Origin: [Clostridium] citroniae WAL-17108
GTDB taxonomy: Bacteria; Bacillota; Clostridia; Lachnospirales; Lachnospiraceae
Reading direction: 5' to 3'
DNA length: 64,000 nucleotides
NCBI RefSeq assembly: GCF_000233455.1
Contig: NZ_JH376420.1
Span: 885,297-949,296, forward strand
The position numbers were made by a program, and so were the translations under genes. Under the pieces are notes generated by a model that saw only the letters and a program-made list of their open reading frames with translations, did no database searches and was not told the DNA's origin. Within the stretch, counting starts at the first letter, position 1. Every line of letters begins with the position of its first letter. Shown piece by piece: positions 52,568 to 62,470 of the stretch.

Positions 52568-53842
52568 TTAAGCCTCATCAATCGCCTTCCCAATATCATG
52601 CCTCATATACTTATTCCCAAACTCGATCCACTCCGTTGCCTTATATGCGTTCTCCCTGGCTTCCTTGAGCGTAGCCCCCTTGGCCGTCACTCCCAGCACC
52701 CGTCCGCCGTTGGTCACAATATTGCCCTCGGCGTCAAACTTGCTCCCTGCATGGAACACATAATAGCCGTCCTTGTCCTTAAAGTTCTCAAACCCGGTCA
52801 TCTTGTATCCCTTTTCGTAGTGCTCCGGATATCCGGCGGACGCCAGGACCACGCATACGGCCGCATTGTCCTCAAACTCCAGCTCCACCTGATCCAGCGT
52901 GCCGTCCACACATGCCTCGAACACGTCCATGATGTCGTTCTTCATCCTGGGCAGCACCACCTGGGTTTCGGGATCACCGAACCTGGCGTTGTATTCCAAC
53001 ACCTTGGGGCCCTGCTCCGTGAGCATCAGCCCAAAGAAAATGATCCCCTGAAACTCCCGTCCCTCTGCCCTCATGGCATCCACTGTGGGCTGGTAGATAT
53101 AGTTCCTGCAAAAAGAATCCACTTCCTCCGTATAGAAGGGGCTTGGGGAAAATGTTCCCATGCCGCCCGTATTCAGGCCCTGGTCGCCGTCCTTTGCCCG
53201 CTTGTGGTCCTGGGCGGATGTCATGATCTTGATGGTTTTTCCGTCCACAAAGGAGAGCACGGACACCTCCCGGCCTGTCATAAATTCCTCCACCACGATC
53301 CGGTCACCTGCAGAGCCGAACTGCTTATCCAGCATCAGGGTCTTGACGCCGTCTTTTGCCTCTTCCCTGGTATTGCATATCAATACGCCCTTTCCCAGCG
53401 CAAGGCCGTCCGCTTTGAGCACAATGGGCATTGGCGCATGTTCAATGTAAGCAAGGGCTTTCTCAGGGGAGTCAAATGTCTCGTATCCGGCCGTGGGAAT
53501 ATTGTATTTTTTCATCAGGTCCTTGGAAAACGCCTTGGATCCCTCCAGGATGGCCGCATTTTTCCTTGGCCCGAACGCCCTGATCCCGGCTGCTTCAAAT
53601 GCATCCACCGCCCCTGCTGCCAGCGGGTCGTCAGGACCCACGATTACCAGATCGATCCCATGTTCCTTTGCAAATGCAACCTGGGCGTCAAAGTCCATCA
53701 CGCCTATATCCACACACTCCGCCACCTGGGCGATCCCCGCATTGCCGGGAGCACAGTACAGCTTCTCCACCCTGGGACTTTGTGCCGCCTTCCACGCAAT
53801 GGCATGTTCACGTCCGCCGCCGCCTACTATCAACACCTTCAT
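52568..53842 (-). CDS. purD: Phosphoribosylamine--glycine ligase
   Basis: 424 residues, ATP-grasp enzyme of purine synthesis step 2. Start MKVLIVGGGGREHAIAWK, then VGPDDPLAAG, KADGLALGKGV and the C-terminal EYNARFGDPETQVVLPR block that binds ATP-Mg. Normal length. It is the last gene of the purE-purM-purN-purD cluster, about 85 bases after purN; a GC-rich hairpin region lies between them. Confidence 0.98.
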   Translation of the reverse strand: MKVLIVGGGGREHAIAWKAAQSPRVEKLYCAPGNAGIAQVAECVDIGVMDFDAQVAFAKEHGIDLVIVGPDDPLAAGAVDAFEAAGIRAFGPRKNAAILEGSKAFSKDLMKKYNIPTAGYETFDSPEKALAYIEHAPMPIVLKADGLALGKGVLICNTREEAKDGVKTLMLDKQFGSAGDRIVVEEFMTGREVSVLSFVDGKTIKIMTSAQDHKRAKDGDQGLNTGGMGTFSPSPFYTEEVDSFCRNYIYQPTVDAMRAEGREFQGIIFFGLMLTEQGPKVLEYNARFGDPETQVVLPRMKNDIMDVFEACVDGTLDQVELEFEDNAAVCVVLASAGYPEHYEKGYKMTGFENFKDKDGYYVFHAGSKFDAEGNIVTNGGRVLGVTAKGATLKEARENAYKATEWIEFGNKYMRHDIGKAIDEA

Positions 53843-53928
53843 ACTATGTCCTCCTTTTACCCTTGGTGTACTATCTTAATAACCCTAAAAGGGCGGAACC
53901 CCCGCGGGGCCCCTCCCTGTCTTTGCTT

Positions 53929-54522
53929 TTATATCAGATGATTTGCAATCATATGGATGGCCTTGGGAAGGATCACCCATTCCGCTTCTTCCATCACCCG
54001 CCGCTGAAGCATTTCCGGCGTATCGCCGGCCTGCACTTCCACTGCCTTCTGGAGGATGATAGGGCCGGTATCCATACCGCTGTCCACAAAATGCACCGTG
54101 GCCCCGGTCACCTTCACGCCGCGCTTTAAAGCCGCCTCGTGAACCTTCAGGCCGTAATACCCTTTTCCGCAAAAGGAAGGGATCAGGGACGGATGGATGT
54201 TGATGATCTTTCCCTCGTACTTCCTTGTCATGGCTTCCGGGATCGCTACCAAGAAACCGGCCAGAACGATCAGGTCCAGATCGTATTCATCCACCTTTGC
54301 GAGAAATGCTTCGTTGAACCCATCCCTTGTCTCATAGCTCTTTGGGGAAATGCACACGGCCTCAATGCCATGGTTCTTTGCCCGTTCCAGAGCGTAGGCG
54401 CCGGGATTGTTGCTGATCACCACCCGGATCTGCGCATTGGTAATGGCTCCGTTGTCCACTGCATCCAGTATTGCCTGAAGATTGGTGCCGCCGCCCGACA
54501 CCATCACACCCACATTCAGCAT
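53929..54522 (-). CDS. purN: Phosphoribosylglycinamide formyltransferase
   Basis: 197 residues. [16 protein letters not shown] at the start binds the phosphoribosyl substrate; [18 protein letters not shown] contains the catalytic Asn/His region, and [13 protein letters not shown] the Asp. It formylates GAR with 10-formyl-tetrahydrofolate. It overlaps purM by seven bases. Confidence 0.97.
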   Translation of the reverse strand: MLNVGVMVSGGGTNLQAILDAVDNGAITNAQIRVVISNNPGAYALERAKNHGIEAVCISPKSYETRDGFNEAFLAKVDEYDLDLIVLAGFLVAIPEAMTRKYEGKIINIHPSLIPSFCGKGYYGLKVHEAALKRGVKVTGATVHFVDSGMDTGPIILQKAVEVQAGDTPEMLQRRVMEEAEWVILPKAIHMIANHLI

Positions 54523-55550
54523 AAGGCCACGCCCTTCTCTCCGCTCTCAACGGAACCTACCACATAGGGCGCCTCGCCGGCCGCCCTGATGGCTTCCATG
54601 GTCTTATCCACGTCATCGGGATGCACGGCCAGGATCATTCCCAGTCCCATATTATAGGTATTGTACATCATCTTTTCTTCAATCTGTCCCTTCTTTGCCA
54701 GCAGGCCGAAGATGGGAGGAATGGGGTAGCTGTCCTTTTTGATCACTGCCCGGACCCCGTCCTTCAACATACGCGGGACATTCTCATAGAAACCGCCGCC
54801 CGTGATATGGCTGCACGCCTTGATGGTCACGCCCGCATCCTTGACGCTTCGCAGCGCCTTCACATAGATCTTGGTGGGAGCGATCAGGGCCTCGCCAAGG
54901 GTGGTTCCCAGTTCCTCATAATAGGTGTTCAGCCCCTGGGATGTCATTTCCTTTTCAAATACTTTGCGAACCAGTGAGAAACCGTTGGAGTGCACACCGG
55001 AGGATGCCATACCGATCAGTACATCCCCTGACGCCAGGTTCTCACCTGTTATCAGATCCTTCTTATCTACAATACCCACCGCAAAACCGGCCAGGTCGTA
55101 CTCGTCCTCGGGATAAAATCCGGGCATCTCTGCGGTCTCACCGCCAATAAGGGCTGATCCGGACTGGTTACATCCGTCCGCCACGCCTTTTACAATGGTT
55201 GCGATCTTTTCCGGAACATTTTTGCCGCAGGCAATATAATCCAGGAAAAACAGCGGCTCACCGCCTGCGCATGCAACATCATTGACGCACATGGCCACAC
55301 AGTCAATCCCCACTGTGTCATGCTTGTCCATGAGAAATGCCAGCTTCAGCTTGGTGCCCACACCGTCCGTGCCTGAAAGCAGGGTTGGCTCCTCCATCCC
55401 CTTAAAGGCGGCCATGGAAAATGCTCCTGAAAATCCGCCGATTCCCCCTAACACTTCAGGGCGCATGGTTCCTTTTACATATTCCTTCATCAGTTCAACC
55501 GACTTATATCCCGCCTCAATATCAACTCCGGCCTTCTTGTAATCCATCAT
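54516..55550 (-). CDS. purM: Phosphoribosylformylglycinamidine cyclo-ligase
   Basis: 344 residues from the ATG at 55550, after GGAGG (11 bases); an upstream frame extension has no ribosome site. [15 protein letters not shown] at the start, [13 protein letters not shown] and [10 protein letters not shown] are the family ATP- and substrate-binding blocks. It makes AIR from FGAM with ATP. Confidence 0.97.
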   Translation of the reverse strand: MMDYKKAGVDIEAGYKSVELMKEYVKGTMRPEVLGGIGGFSGAFSMAAFKGMEEPTLLSGTDGVGTKLKLAFLMDKHDTVGIDCVAMCVNDVACAGGEPLFFLDYIACGKNVPEKIATIVKGVADGCNQSGSALIGGETAEMPGFYPEDEYDLAGFAVGIVDKKDLITGENLASGDVLIGMASSGVHSNGFSLVRKVFEKEMTSQGLNTYYEELGTTLGEALIAPTKIYVKALRSVKDAGVTIKACSHITGGGFYENVPRMLKDGVRAVIKKDSYPIPPIFGLLAKKGQIEEKMMYNTYNMGLGMILAVHPDDVDKTMEAIRAAGEAPYVVGSVESGEKGVALC

Positions 55551-55600
55551 TGTATTATCATCCTCCGCATTATTTAGACCTGGTCCCAACTCCCGGACCC

Positions 55601-56116
55601 TTATTTCATCTGTGCCAGATATTCCTTGTAGCCAATGGACTCCAGTTTCTCAGATTTTGTTACAACATCATTTTTCAGGCCCTCTGAATACTCCTTCAGT
55701 CTGCCAAGCAAAGCCCCATCTGAGGTTGCCAGGATCTTGGCAGCAAGAATGCCTGCATTGGCTCCGCCGTTGATTGCCACGGTTGCCACCGGGATACCGC
55801 TTGGCATCTGAACAATGGAGTACAGGGAATCCACGCCGCCCAGATCAGAGGTCTTCATGGGAATACCGATCACCGGCATGGGGAAAATAGCAGCACACAT
55901 ACCCGGAAGATGGGCAGCCTTGCCCGCACCGGCAATGATCACCTTAAAGCCCTTTTCCTCAGCTGCCTTTGCCCAGTCAAAGAAAATGTCCGGTTCCCTG
56001 TGAGCGGAAATGATCGTCATCTCATAATCGATCCCCAGCTTGTCAAGGATCTCCGCCGCCTTTGCCATAACCGGCATATCAGAGTCGCTTCCCATTACAA
56101 TTCCTACTTTTGCCAT
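55601..56116 (-). CDS. purE: N5-carboxyaminoimidazole ribonucleotide mutase
   Basis: 171 residues: [10 protein letters not shown] phosphate-binding loop, SAHREPD with the catalytic His, and [13 protein letters not shown]. Class I PurE length and motifs. First gene of the cluster, with a strong promoter about 95 bases upstream. No purK is adjacent; some anaerobes do without it or encode it elsewhere. Confidence 0.97.
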   Translation of the reverse strand: MAKVGIVMGSDSDMPVMAKAAEILDKLGIDYEMTIISAHREPDIFFDWAKAAEEKGFKVIIAGAGKAAHLPGMCAAIFPMPVIGIPMKTSDLGGVDSLYSIVQMPSGIPVATVAINGGANAGILAAKILATSDGALLGRLKEYSEGLKNDVVTKSEKLESIGYKEYLAQMK

Positions 56117-56212
56117 TGTTCAATCTCCTTTTCCAAATTCATTACCACAGAGGATAATTATTATTAGTTATTCTTATAAATATCTTTTTACGCTTGCTAT
56201 TTACTTATAACT

Positions 56213-56241
56213 ATAATACTAGGAAATATTTGAGTAGTCAA
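56213..56241 (-). promoter_or_regulatory. Promoter of the pur operon
   Basis: On the minus strand TTGACT (56236-56241), 17 bases, TATTAT (56213-56218). The leader of about 90 bases is AT-rich and shows no purine-riboswitch core. Confidence 0.75.
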
Positions 56242-56308
56242 TATAATTCTTGAAATTTTCCTATATAGAACAGAAAAATGCCCAAACCACGTGTAAAGGA
56301 CAGAAAAA

Positions 56309-56335
56309 GGGCAGGTACCTGTCTGGCCCCTGCCT
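56309..56335 (-). terminator. Terminator after the GntR/HutC gene
   Basis: On the minus strand GGCAGG (56329-56334) pairs with CCTGCCC (56309-56315) across a 13-base loop and is followed by TTTTT. Confidence 0.7.
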
Positions 56336-56362
56336 TTTCAGCTAAAATGATTAAATCAAAAT

Positions 56363-57106
56363 TTAAAACTCCAGTGCAATAAACGGTTTATTGGTCTGTG
56401 ATGCGCATACCGTGGTGGTAATGGCCAGAACCTTCTCTTCCTTATATACAAAGGTATCCCAAGTAAGTACATTTCCCTGGTCTTCTATGTTCAAAGATGT
56501 GATATCCATATCTTCCGTGATCTGTGTATTAATGAATATCTTAAGGTGGGTTGGCTTATCCTGGAAATATTTACAGACATAATCGTGCAGAAAGATCTTC
56601 TCAAGGGCCTCGCAGTCAAAGGTATGATTGCTGCATACAGAAAGCGGTATATAACTGTAATCCAGTTCATTGGTCTGACCGTCCACGCAGACACAGCGTA
56701 CGACTTTATACACATAGGAATCCTGCTCCAGATTCAGTTTTGCGCACAGCACCGGACCTGCCTGTATGATCCCATGCTCAATCAGTTTGTGCGGCTTGTT
56801 GGAAAAATACTCAAAGGGAGCGATCTTTATACCGCTGGCAAAAGCAATGGACTGCCTGCCCGCGCCCTTTTCAGGTGACAGGACAAAGGTTCCTTTTCCC
56901 TGAATCCGTTCCACCACCCTGCTGCTTGCCAGTTCCTTGATGGCCGCGTTCACCGTGATCCGGCTCACATCGAACTGTCTGGAAAGTTCTGCTTCCGATG
57001 GAATCCTGTCCCCTACGGTAAACACACCATCCTGGATCTTCTGCAGGATATAATTCTGTATCTGAACATATTTTGGAACATACGAATTATTTTCTTCAGT
57101 TATCAT
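56363..57106 (-). CDS. GntR/HutC-family transcriptional regulator
   Basis: 247 residues. The winged helix is at about 10-75 (IPSEAELSRQFDVSRITVNAAI, GKGTFV) and the UTRA effector domain fills the rest. It stands alone between an EamA transporter and the pur operon; promoter and dyad upstream suggest autoregulation. The effector and targets are unknown. Confidence 0.9.
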   Translation of the reverse strand: MITEENNSYVPKYVQIQNYILQKIQDGVFTVGDRIPSEAELSRQFDVSRITVNAAIKELASSRVVERIQGKGTFVLSPEKGAGRQSIAFASGIKIAPFEYFSNKPHKLIEHGIIQAGPVLCAKLNLEQDSYVYKVVRCVCVDGQTNELDYSYIPLSVCSNHTFDCEALEKIFLHDYVCKYFQDKPTHLKIFINTQITEDMDITSLNIEDQGNVLTWDTFVYKEEKVLAITTTVCASQTNKPFIALEF

Positions 57107-57160
57107 TTACTACCCCTCTCTCCCTATCTTTCCTTTTATTCAGACACTGGAAAATGCCAA

Positions 57161-57217
57161 GGTGTTATGTCACCACACCGTCAACGACATTATAGCATGG
57201 CTTTCTTTATAGGGCAA
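57161..57217 (-). promoter_or_regulatory. Promoter and possible autoregulatory site of the GntR gene
   Basis: On the minus strand TTGCCC (57212-57217), 17 bases, TATAAT (57189-57194). Just downstream GGTGT (57161-57165) and ACACC (57175-57179) form an inverted repeat spaced by nine bases. Confidence 0.6.
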
Positions 57218-58084
57218 TTATATTTTTTTACCGATCCTGCTGCTGTAAACGAAAACCATCAGTGATGCGGCTGCTATCAATGCACCCCCTATCATTGATG
57301 TGAATTTGACCGGCTCCCCTAAAACAATGAGTCCAAAGAGGAGACTGAACAGGATCCCGGAGTAATTATAGATGCTGATCTCGGAAGCCGGAGCATACCG
57401 GTACGCATAGGTAATAAACGCCTGTCCCAGGGAACCGAACACTCCGATCAGGATCAGAAACAGGAGCTGTGACAGGCTGGGCACTACAAAATTACCGATC
57501 ATAAACGGCAGGGAGCCCACTACGCTGAAGGTGGAAAAGTGCATGATGATCGTCATAGCGTCCACCTTATCCTTCAGATATCCCAGCAGCGTATAGGCGA
57601 TCCCCGATGTGAGGGCTGACAAAAGCGCCATTACAAGGGGCAGGGGATTTGACTGGAAACTGGGCCGGAACACAATACTCGCCCCAAGAACAGACAGGGC
57701 CAGGGCGGGCACCTGTATGGGCAGCATCTTTTCTTTCATAAAGACCACTGCCAGAAGGGTCACAAAAATGGGCGACAGCTTGTTCAGTATGGTCACATCC
57801 CCCTGCGCCGCATGGCTGGACGCATAAAACAGGGTGACAAGGCCGAGGAAACCGGAAACGGAACGTCCAAACAGACCCACCTGATATTTCCGTTCCCCAA
57901 AATAGGATCCCCCATTGCGATGGATCATATAACATGCGGCAATCAGGATAAACAGATTGCGCATAAAGATCTGTTCCATGGTGGGAATCTCCCTGGTCAG
58001 GCGCACCACTACCTGCATGGCTGCAAAGGATAGAGCCGACAGTATCATATATATGATTCCTTTTTGTTTCTGTGTTACAGGCAT
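57218..58084 (-). CDS. EamA-family (DMT) transporter
   Basis: 288 residues from the ATG at 58084, five bases after GGAGG; the frame extends upstream without a better start. Ten hydrophobic segments in two EamA halves, with conserved ALSFAAMQVVVRL near the start and NLSGILFSLLFG-like NYSGILFSLLFG in the second half. Substrate not predictable; family members export metabolites or amino acids, or import nucleotide-related compounds. Its stop abuts the promoter of the GntR gene. Confidence 0.88.
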   Translation of the reverse strand: MPVTQKQKGIIYMILSALSFAAMQVVVRLTREIPTMEQIFMRNLFILIAACYMIHRNGGSYFGERKYQVGLFGRSVSGFLGLVTLFYASSHAAQGDVTILNKLSPIFVTLLAVVFMKEKMLPIQVPALALSVLGASIVFRPSFQSNPLPLVMALLSALTSGIAYTLLGYLKDKVDAMTIIMHFSTFSVVGSLPFMIGNFVVPSLSQLLFLILIGVFGSLGQAFITYAYRYAPASEISIYNYSGILFSLLFGLIVLGEPVKFTSMIGGALIAAASLMVFVYSSRIGKKI

Positions 58085-58226
58085 AGTTTCCTCCATATGA
58101 ATGATCCTTGATCTGAGCTTAGAGTGATAGATTGCACCCATTTTCACAATGGATGTCCTGAACAGTTACGATATATTTAATATGTCATTCTTTTCAAATA
58201 TTATGTCTTTTTCGTCAATGACCTGA

Positions 58227-59021
58227 TTAAAAATAAGGATATACATATTCCTCCTGCGGTTTCTCAGCCGCCTCAATACTCTGAGCCTTTAGTAACAGGG
58301 AGCCGCCGTCTTCTGTAACTCCCAATATTCCCCTTACAACCACCCAATCCCCATCCTGAAGGTCCAGGTCTCCATTGCAGTCCACCAGAAATCCCAGGGG
58401 ACTTAAGTCAGCTGAGCAGCACCACATGGAAAGGCGGACCAGGGCAAAACCGCATTTTTCATCCATATCCGGAGCCCGGTAAACAAACCCTTTCATCACA
58501 ACAGTGTATCCAATATAGGTTTCATAGAAACTGCCCAGTTCATAGATCCATGTATAATAATCCTCATCCCCAATGGTTATGGTCTTTGTTTCTTTATCCA
58601 GTCCCTTCAGATCATACCATGGCCTTTCATCCTCACCATTGTCTTCTCTTTCATCCTCATTTTTGTTCCCGTTTTCATTGCCTGAAAGCACTTTGGAAAT
58701 GCCGGAACTGCCATAATCTTGGGCAATGCCTCTCCCCTCAGAAGCAGGCAAAGGCATTGCCAGCATCAGGATGGGAATGAGCATTACAAAAGAACGTGAC
58801 AGGCTGATCCGGTACCGGGGTGTGGGTAAATATCTGGCCTGCATACCTGCCCACAGAAACAGCAGAAGAGAAAAACCGTAAAGGTAAGGCTTCATCTTAG
58901 GTGTCACATAGTTTAAATACCTGCCCGAATAGGTGAGGCAAAACAGCAGGATGCCAAGGAGCAGGCAGCAGACACATTCCGCCAATGCCTGGAGGTCAAG
59001 CCCTTTTCCTCTCAAATCCAT
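58227..59021 (-). CDS. DUF1980/TIGR03943-type membrane protein (YcgQ-like)
   Basis: 264 residues from the ATG at 59021, nine bases after GGAGG and overlapping the permease fusion by 10 bases. About three membrane segments in the first 110 residues (LLLGILLFCL, FSLLLFLWAG, FVMLIPILMLAM), an acidic linker rich in Asn, Glu and Asp near 135-155, then a beta-rich extracellular domain with DEKCGFALVRLSMWCCSAD. The family is found beside YcgR-like permeases and CobW GTPases, often in zinc-related loci. Function not established. Confidence 0.85.
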   Translation of the reverse strand: MDLRGKGLDLQALAECVCCLLLGILLFCLTYSGRYLNYVTPKMKPYLYGFSLLLFLWAGMQARYLPTPRYRISLSRSFVMLIPILMLAMPLPASEGRGIAQDYGSSGISKVLSGNENGNKNEDEREDNGEDERPWYDLKGLDKETKTITIGDEDYYTWIYELGSFYETYIGYTVVMKGFVYRAPDMDEKCGFALVRLSMWCCSADLSPLGFLVDCNGDLDLQDGDWVVVRGILGVTEDGGSLLLKAQSIEAAEKPQEEYVYPYF

Positions 59022-60634
59022 ATGGGCACTCCTCCCTTTTGGCACGCCATAAACAGGGCCGTCACCAGAAAGCACACAAGGAATGTGGTGAAAAGCAGCC
59101 GCACCACAAATCCGGGCCGGCAGCCGGACCGCAGCATGGCGGCATTTTTTATATCCATCATCGGGCCAAATACTAAAAATCCAAGGATTGCTCCCATGGG
59201 CAGATTTCCGGCCATGCTCCCGGCCACCACCGCATCGGAGGAGGAACAGAGGGAAAGTACAAAAGCCATTCCCATCATCAAAAGAAGGGCGATCCATGGA
59301 TCCGTCCCTTCCCCTGCCCGCAGTCCTCCTGGGACCATCTTCTGAAACAGTGAGGATACAAAAATCCCTATGAGAAGGAACTTACCCACTGAAAAAAATT
59401 CATTCTGCCCATGCCGGATCACCAGTCCGAGGCGTGACTGCCCTGTTCCCTTCCATGCAGGTATGCGGTAATCCACGCAGCCCGCCTGTACAGGCACGGG
59501 ATCTTCACACAGACAGTCCCCTGGCGTCCTGATCAGAAAGGTCAGTCCGCAGAGTACGGCACACACGATCCCCAGGACGCACCTGGCCGCAACGATCCGG
59601 TAATTCCCGTTAAACGCATACCAGGTGGACAGGACCACCACCGGATTGATGACAGGGGATACCAGCATAAATGTAACCGCAGCAGGCAGGGGAACCCCCT
59701 TTTTTACCAGACCCTTAAAAACAGGTATGGATGCGCAGTCGCAGACCGGAAGGCAGAATCCGGCAGCCACTGCAAAAAGCTGGCCGGCCAGAACTGTTTT
59801 CGGGAACGTTCTCCGTATCCATGATGGCTGCACATATACCTGGATCAGGGATGAGAGAAGGGCGCCCAGGGCAAGAAAAGGGGCTGCCTGCAAAAACACT
59901 CCAAGAAATGTGCTTACAAACCGTCCCGCCGGAAAATCCAGTCCATTCAGCCCGGAACATATCCCTCCATAGATTCCTGCGGCAGCCGCTGCGGTCAAAA
60001 ACCAGAAGCATGGTGGAATGGGGGATCTGAACATTTCCGAGACAAAACTGTCCCATTTTCTTTGGTGGAATACCTTTATGCCGGGATTACAGCCGGACAG
60101 GATGCCGGTCATCCTCCCCATATGGCGGCGTCCCCTGCGGCTGATAAAGGCACAGTCGCTTGCCCCTATCTGTGAAAATGCAGCCGCACCCGCATTTGGA
60201 ATTCCAGTTGTAAGACCGCTTTCCTGTGTCACGTAGACCACTTTCTTGATATGTATGGCTGTTTTGGCAGTAAACTGCAGGAACATTTCTTCCAGTTTAT
60301 GAAAATGTTCCATACCGTTCCACTCCATCAGGATCAGATCAGGTCCCTGGCCGGGACCGCGCTGTTTCAGACAGTTCCGTATGGAGTTAACGATAAAAAA
60401 GGGGCTTTGCTCCAGCCGGCCTTTTGAAAAAACCAATTTTTCCACCCGGCCGGCCTGTTTTCCCCGTGTATGCGACCTGCTTCCGGTCAGCTGCGGGGCG
60501 CATGTTACTTCTCCTGATTCAAACTGGATCACCAGAAGATCCAGCCCATCCAATTCCCGTTCAATCAGCTGATTGATCAGTGTTGTCTTTCCCGAATCCA
60601 GCAGACCGGTTATGACCCATACAGGTATCCCCAT
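59012..60634 (-). CDS. CobW-like GTPase domain fused to a YcgR/ArsP-type permease
   Basis: 540 residues from the ATG at 60634, six bases after GAGGAGG. The first 200 residues look like a G3E GTPase: Walker A GLLDSGKTT at 10-18 and ILMEWNGMEH near 125. The CxCC metal motif of ordinary CobW proteins is absent. From about 205 follows a DUF318/ArsP-type permease with eight or so membrane segments and the motifs FCLPVCDCASIPVFKGL and LVSPVINPVVVLSTWYAF. These two parts are normally separate proteins. It overlaps the CobW gene by 74 bases. Confidence 0.85.
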   Translation of the reverse strand: MGIPVWVITGLLDSGKTTLINQLIERELDGLDLLVIQFESGEVTCAPQLTGSRSHTRGKQAGRVEKLVFSKGRLEQSPFFIVNSIRNCLKQRGPGQGPDLILMEWNGMEHFHKLEEMFLQFTAKTAIHIKKVVYVTQESGLTTGIPNAGAAAFSQIGASDCAFISRRGRRHMGRMTGILSGCNPGIKVFHQRKWDSFVSEMFRSPIPPCFWFLTAAAAAGIYGGICSGLNGLDFPAGRFVSTFLGVFLQAAPFLALGALLSSLIQVYVQPSWIRRTFPKTVLAGQLFAVAAGFCLPVCDCASIPVFKGLVKKGVPLPAAVTFMLVSPVINPVVVLSTWYAFNGNYRIVAARCVLGIVCAVLCGLTFLIRTPGDCLCEDPVPVQAGCVDYRIPAWKGTGQSRLGLVIRHGQNEFFSVGKFLLIGIFVSSLFQKMVPGGLRAGEGTDPWIALLLMMGMAFVLSLCSSSDAVVAGSMAGNLPMGAILGFLVFGPMMDIKNAAMLRSGCRPGFVVRLLFTTFLVCFLVTALFMACQKGGVPIWI

Positions 60635-61613
60635 CCTTTTCCTCCTCGCTGAATAATGTCCGTATCTGCCGTTCGTCCAGTCCTGTGCCGATAAAGCATA
60701 CCTGGTTTCCGGCCGCACTTGTGGGTTCAATGCTCAGGCTTCCCGGAATAAAATGAAAGACCAGACCGCTGTTCTCCCCAGGCACGATCCCTTTCCCCCG
60801 CAGGATCTCACCGTCCGCATGCTTCACCACATGGAGTACCTTTTTCCCCAGCTGCTCCTCAGTAAGGGGCGGCTCCCACCTTAGTGTGACGGAGGAAAAA
60901 ACATCCCTGGCAAAATAGCGGCGGACAAAGTTCATTTTCTGCCCACCCTCCCCGCACGCATTCCGCCGGATACGCACGGGCCTTATTGCCACGGCCTCCT
61001 CCATCTCCATCTTGATCACATTACTGTTTCGCGGACCGAACCGGAACACGGACAAGGGGATGGAATCCCAGAAATCCGCTTCTATCCTGATCTCGGGGCT
61101 GATCCTTTGTATTTTCTCCTCTATGGCTCTGATCCGATCCGGACACTCCTCCTGATGGCTCAGAAGGACCAGGTCTGCGTAGATGATCTGATCTTCAAAA
61201 AATTCACCGTAGTTTCTAAGATATTTATCAAAGGTCCGGATATCCACCACCGTGATTGTTTTCCGAATGTGAAGCCTGCCTTTGTCCTCCTGCCGGAAGC
61301 AGATCTTAAGTATGTCAGAGAGTCTGCCCACGCCCGAGGGCTCCACCAGGATCACATCCGGCGAGTAATCTTTTAAGATCCCATTCAGGGCCGCCGCAAA
61401 GTCTCCTGTAAGGCTGCAGCAGATACAGCCTGCACTTAAACTGGTCACATTCAGGTCATATTCCCGAAGGAGCCCGGCATCGATCCCTGTTTCCCCAAAG
61501 TCATTTTCAATCACCATAACCGCCTTGTTCCTGAATACGGAACGGACCATGGTCTTAATCAGCGTTGTCTTTCCGGATCCCAAAAACCCGGATATAATAT
61601 AGATATCAGTCAT
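60561..61613 (-). CDS. CobW/COG0523 G3E GTPase, probable zinc metallochaperone
   Basis: 350 residues from the ATG at 61613, five bases after GGAG; an alternative ATG at 61652 also has an AGGA site. Walker A ISGFLGSGKTT, the metal motif GCICCSL (CxCC), EPSGVG and VVDIRTFDKY mark the N-terminal GTPase; a CobW_C domain follows with LRWEPPLTEEQLGKKVLHVV. In zinc-responsive loci such proteins deliver zinc to client enzymes under shortage. It starts shortly after znuB. Confidence 0.92.
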   Translation of the reverse strand: MTDIYIISGFLGSGKTTLIKTMVRSVFRNKAVMVIENDFGETGIDAGLLREYDLNVTSLSAGCICCSLTGDFAAALNGILKDYSPDVILVEPSGVGRLSDILKICFRQEDKGRLHIRKTITVVDIRTFDKYLRNYGEFFEDQIIYADLVLLSHQEECPDRIRAIEEKIQRISPEIRIEADFWDSIPLSVFRFGPRNSNVIKMEMEEAVAIRPVRIRRNACGEGGQKMNFVRRYFARDVFSSVTLRWEPPLTEEQLGKKVLHVVKHADGEILRGKGIVPGENSGLVFHFIPGSLSIEPTSAAGNQVCFIGTGLDERQIRTLFSEEEKDGDTCMGHNRSAGFGKDNTDQSAD

Positions 61614-61660
61614 ATAAACTCCATTCTTCCGCCCTGGGGCATATTTGAACATGCTTTCCT

Positions 61661-62470
61661 TTAGCTGCAACTTTTTCTCAGAAGACGTTTTACGGACAGC
61701 ACCAGGACCAGGCAGACCACTCCCACCAGCACAATGGCGCTTCCCGGTTTTAACCCCAGATAATACGCGGCAAACAGCCCTATTACCATAAAAACAACAT
61801 TCAGTACAACAGCGCACAAAAGTGTCTGGCGGTAGTTTCTCCCCAATTCCATGGCACATGCCACGGGCACCACCATCATGGAGGAAACAATGAGGGCACC
61901 CACGGTTCTGGCAGCAACGGAAATGGTCAGTGCAGTGAGGATCGTAAACAGGAAATTCACGGTCTTCACAGGCACTCCTGCCAGTCTGGCCCCCTGCTCA
62001 TCCAGGGAAACATAGAATAATTCCTTGTAAAAAAGCAAAAACACCAGCAGGACCGCAGCGCTGACTCCCATCACCAGGTATAACTCCCCATCGCCGACCG
62101 CCACAATGCTGCCAAACAGAAAGCTGTTAAAATTAGCGGCATTTTTTACAAATCCAGATAATACGCCTGCCAGGCCAATCCCTGCGGACATAATGACGGC
62201 AATGGACATTTCTGAAAATACCGGCAGCTTTCTGCGGACCGCCTCTATGCCAAAGGCAGCGATCACACAGGCGGCAGCGGCAGCCACCACGGGATTCACT
62301 CCCAGGATCAGCCCTGCAGCCACCCCTGCAAGAGAACAGTGGGATAAGGCATCTCCTATCATGGACAGGCGCTTGCATACGATCACGATCCCAATACAGG
62401 GGATCACCGCGGCCAATAAGATCCCAACCATAAAGGCCCTGTGCATAAACGCATAATTAAATATTTCCAT
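61661..62470 (-). CDS. znuB: Zinc/manganese ABC transporter permease
   Basis: 269 residues from the ATG at 62470, nine bases after GGAGG and overlapping the ATPase gene by 14 bases. About eight hydrophobic segments of the ABC-3 family, with RLSMIGDALSHCSLAGVA near 40 and VGALIVSSMMVVPVACAM near 200. It forms the membrane channel with the ATPase and binding protein. Zinc rather than manganese is favoured by the CobW neighbours. Confidence 0.92.
   Translation of the reverse strand: MEIFNYAFMHRAFMVGILLAAVIPCIGIVIVCKRLSMIGDALSHCSLAGVAAGLILGVNPVVAAAAACVIAAFGIEAVRRKLPVFSEMSIAVIMSAGIGLAGVLSGFVKNAANFNSFLFGSIVAVGDGELYLVMGVSAAVLLVFLLFYKELFYVSLDEQGARLAGVPVKTVNFLFTILTALTISVAARTVGALIVSSMMVVPVACAMELGRNYRQTLLCAVVLNVVFMVIGLFAAYYLGLKPGSAIVLVGVVCLVLVLSVKRLLRKSCS

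Noticed and set aside
52598..53941. A 447-codon open frame on the plus strand
   Set aside because: Mirror of purD; composition and lack of motifs mark it as a shadow of the real gene.
56117..56212. Possible purine riboswitch in the purE leader
   Set aside because: The short AT-rich leader lacks the conserved junction sequences and a terminator pair.
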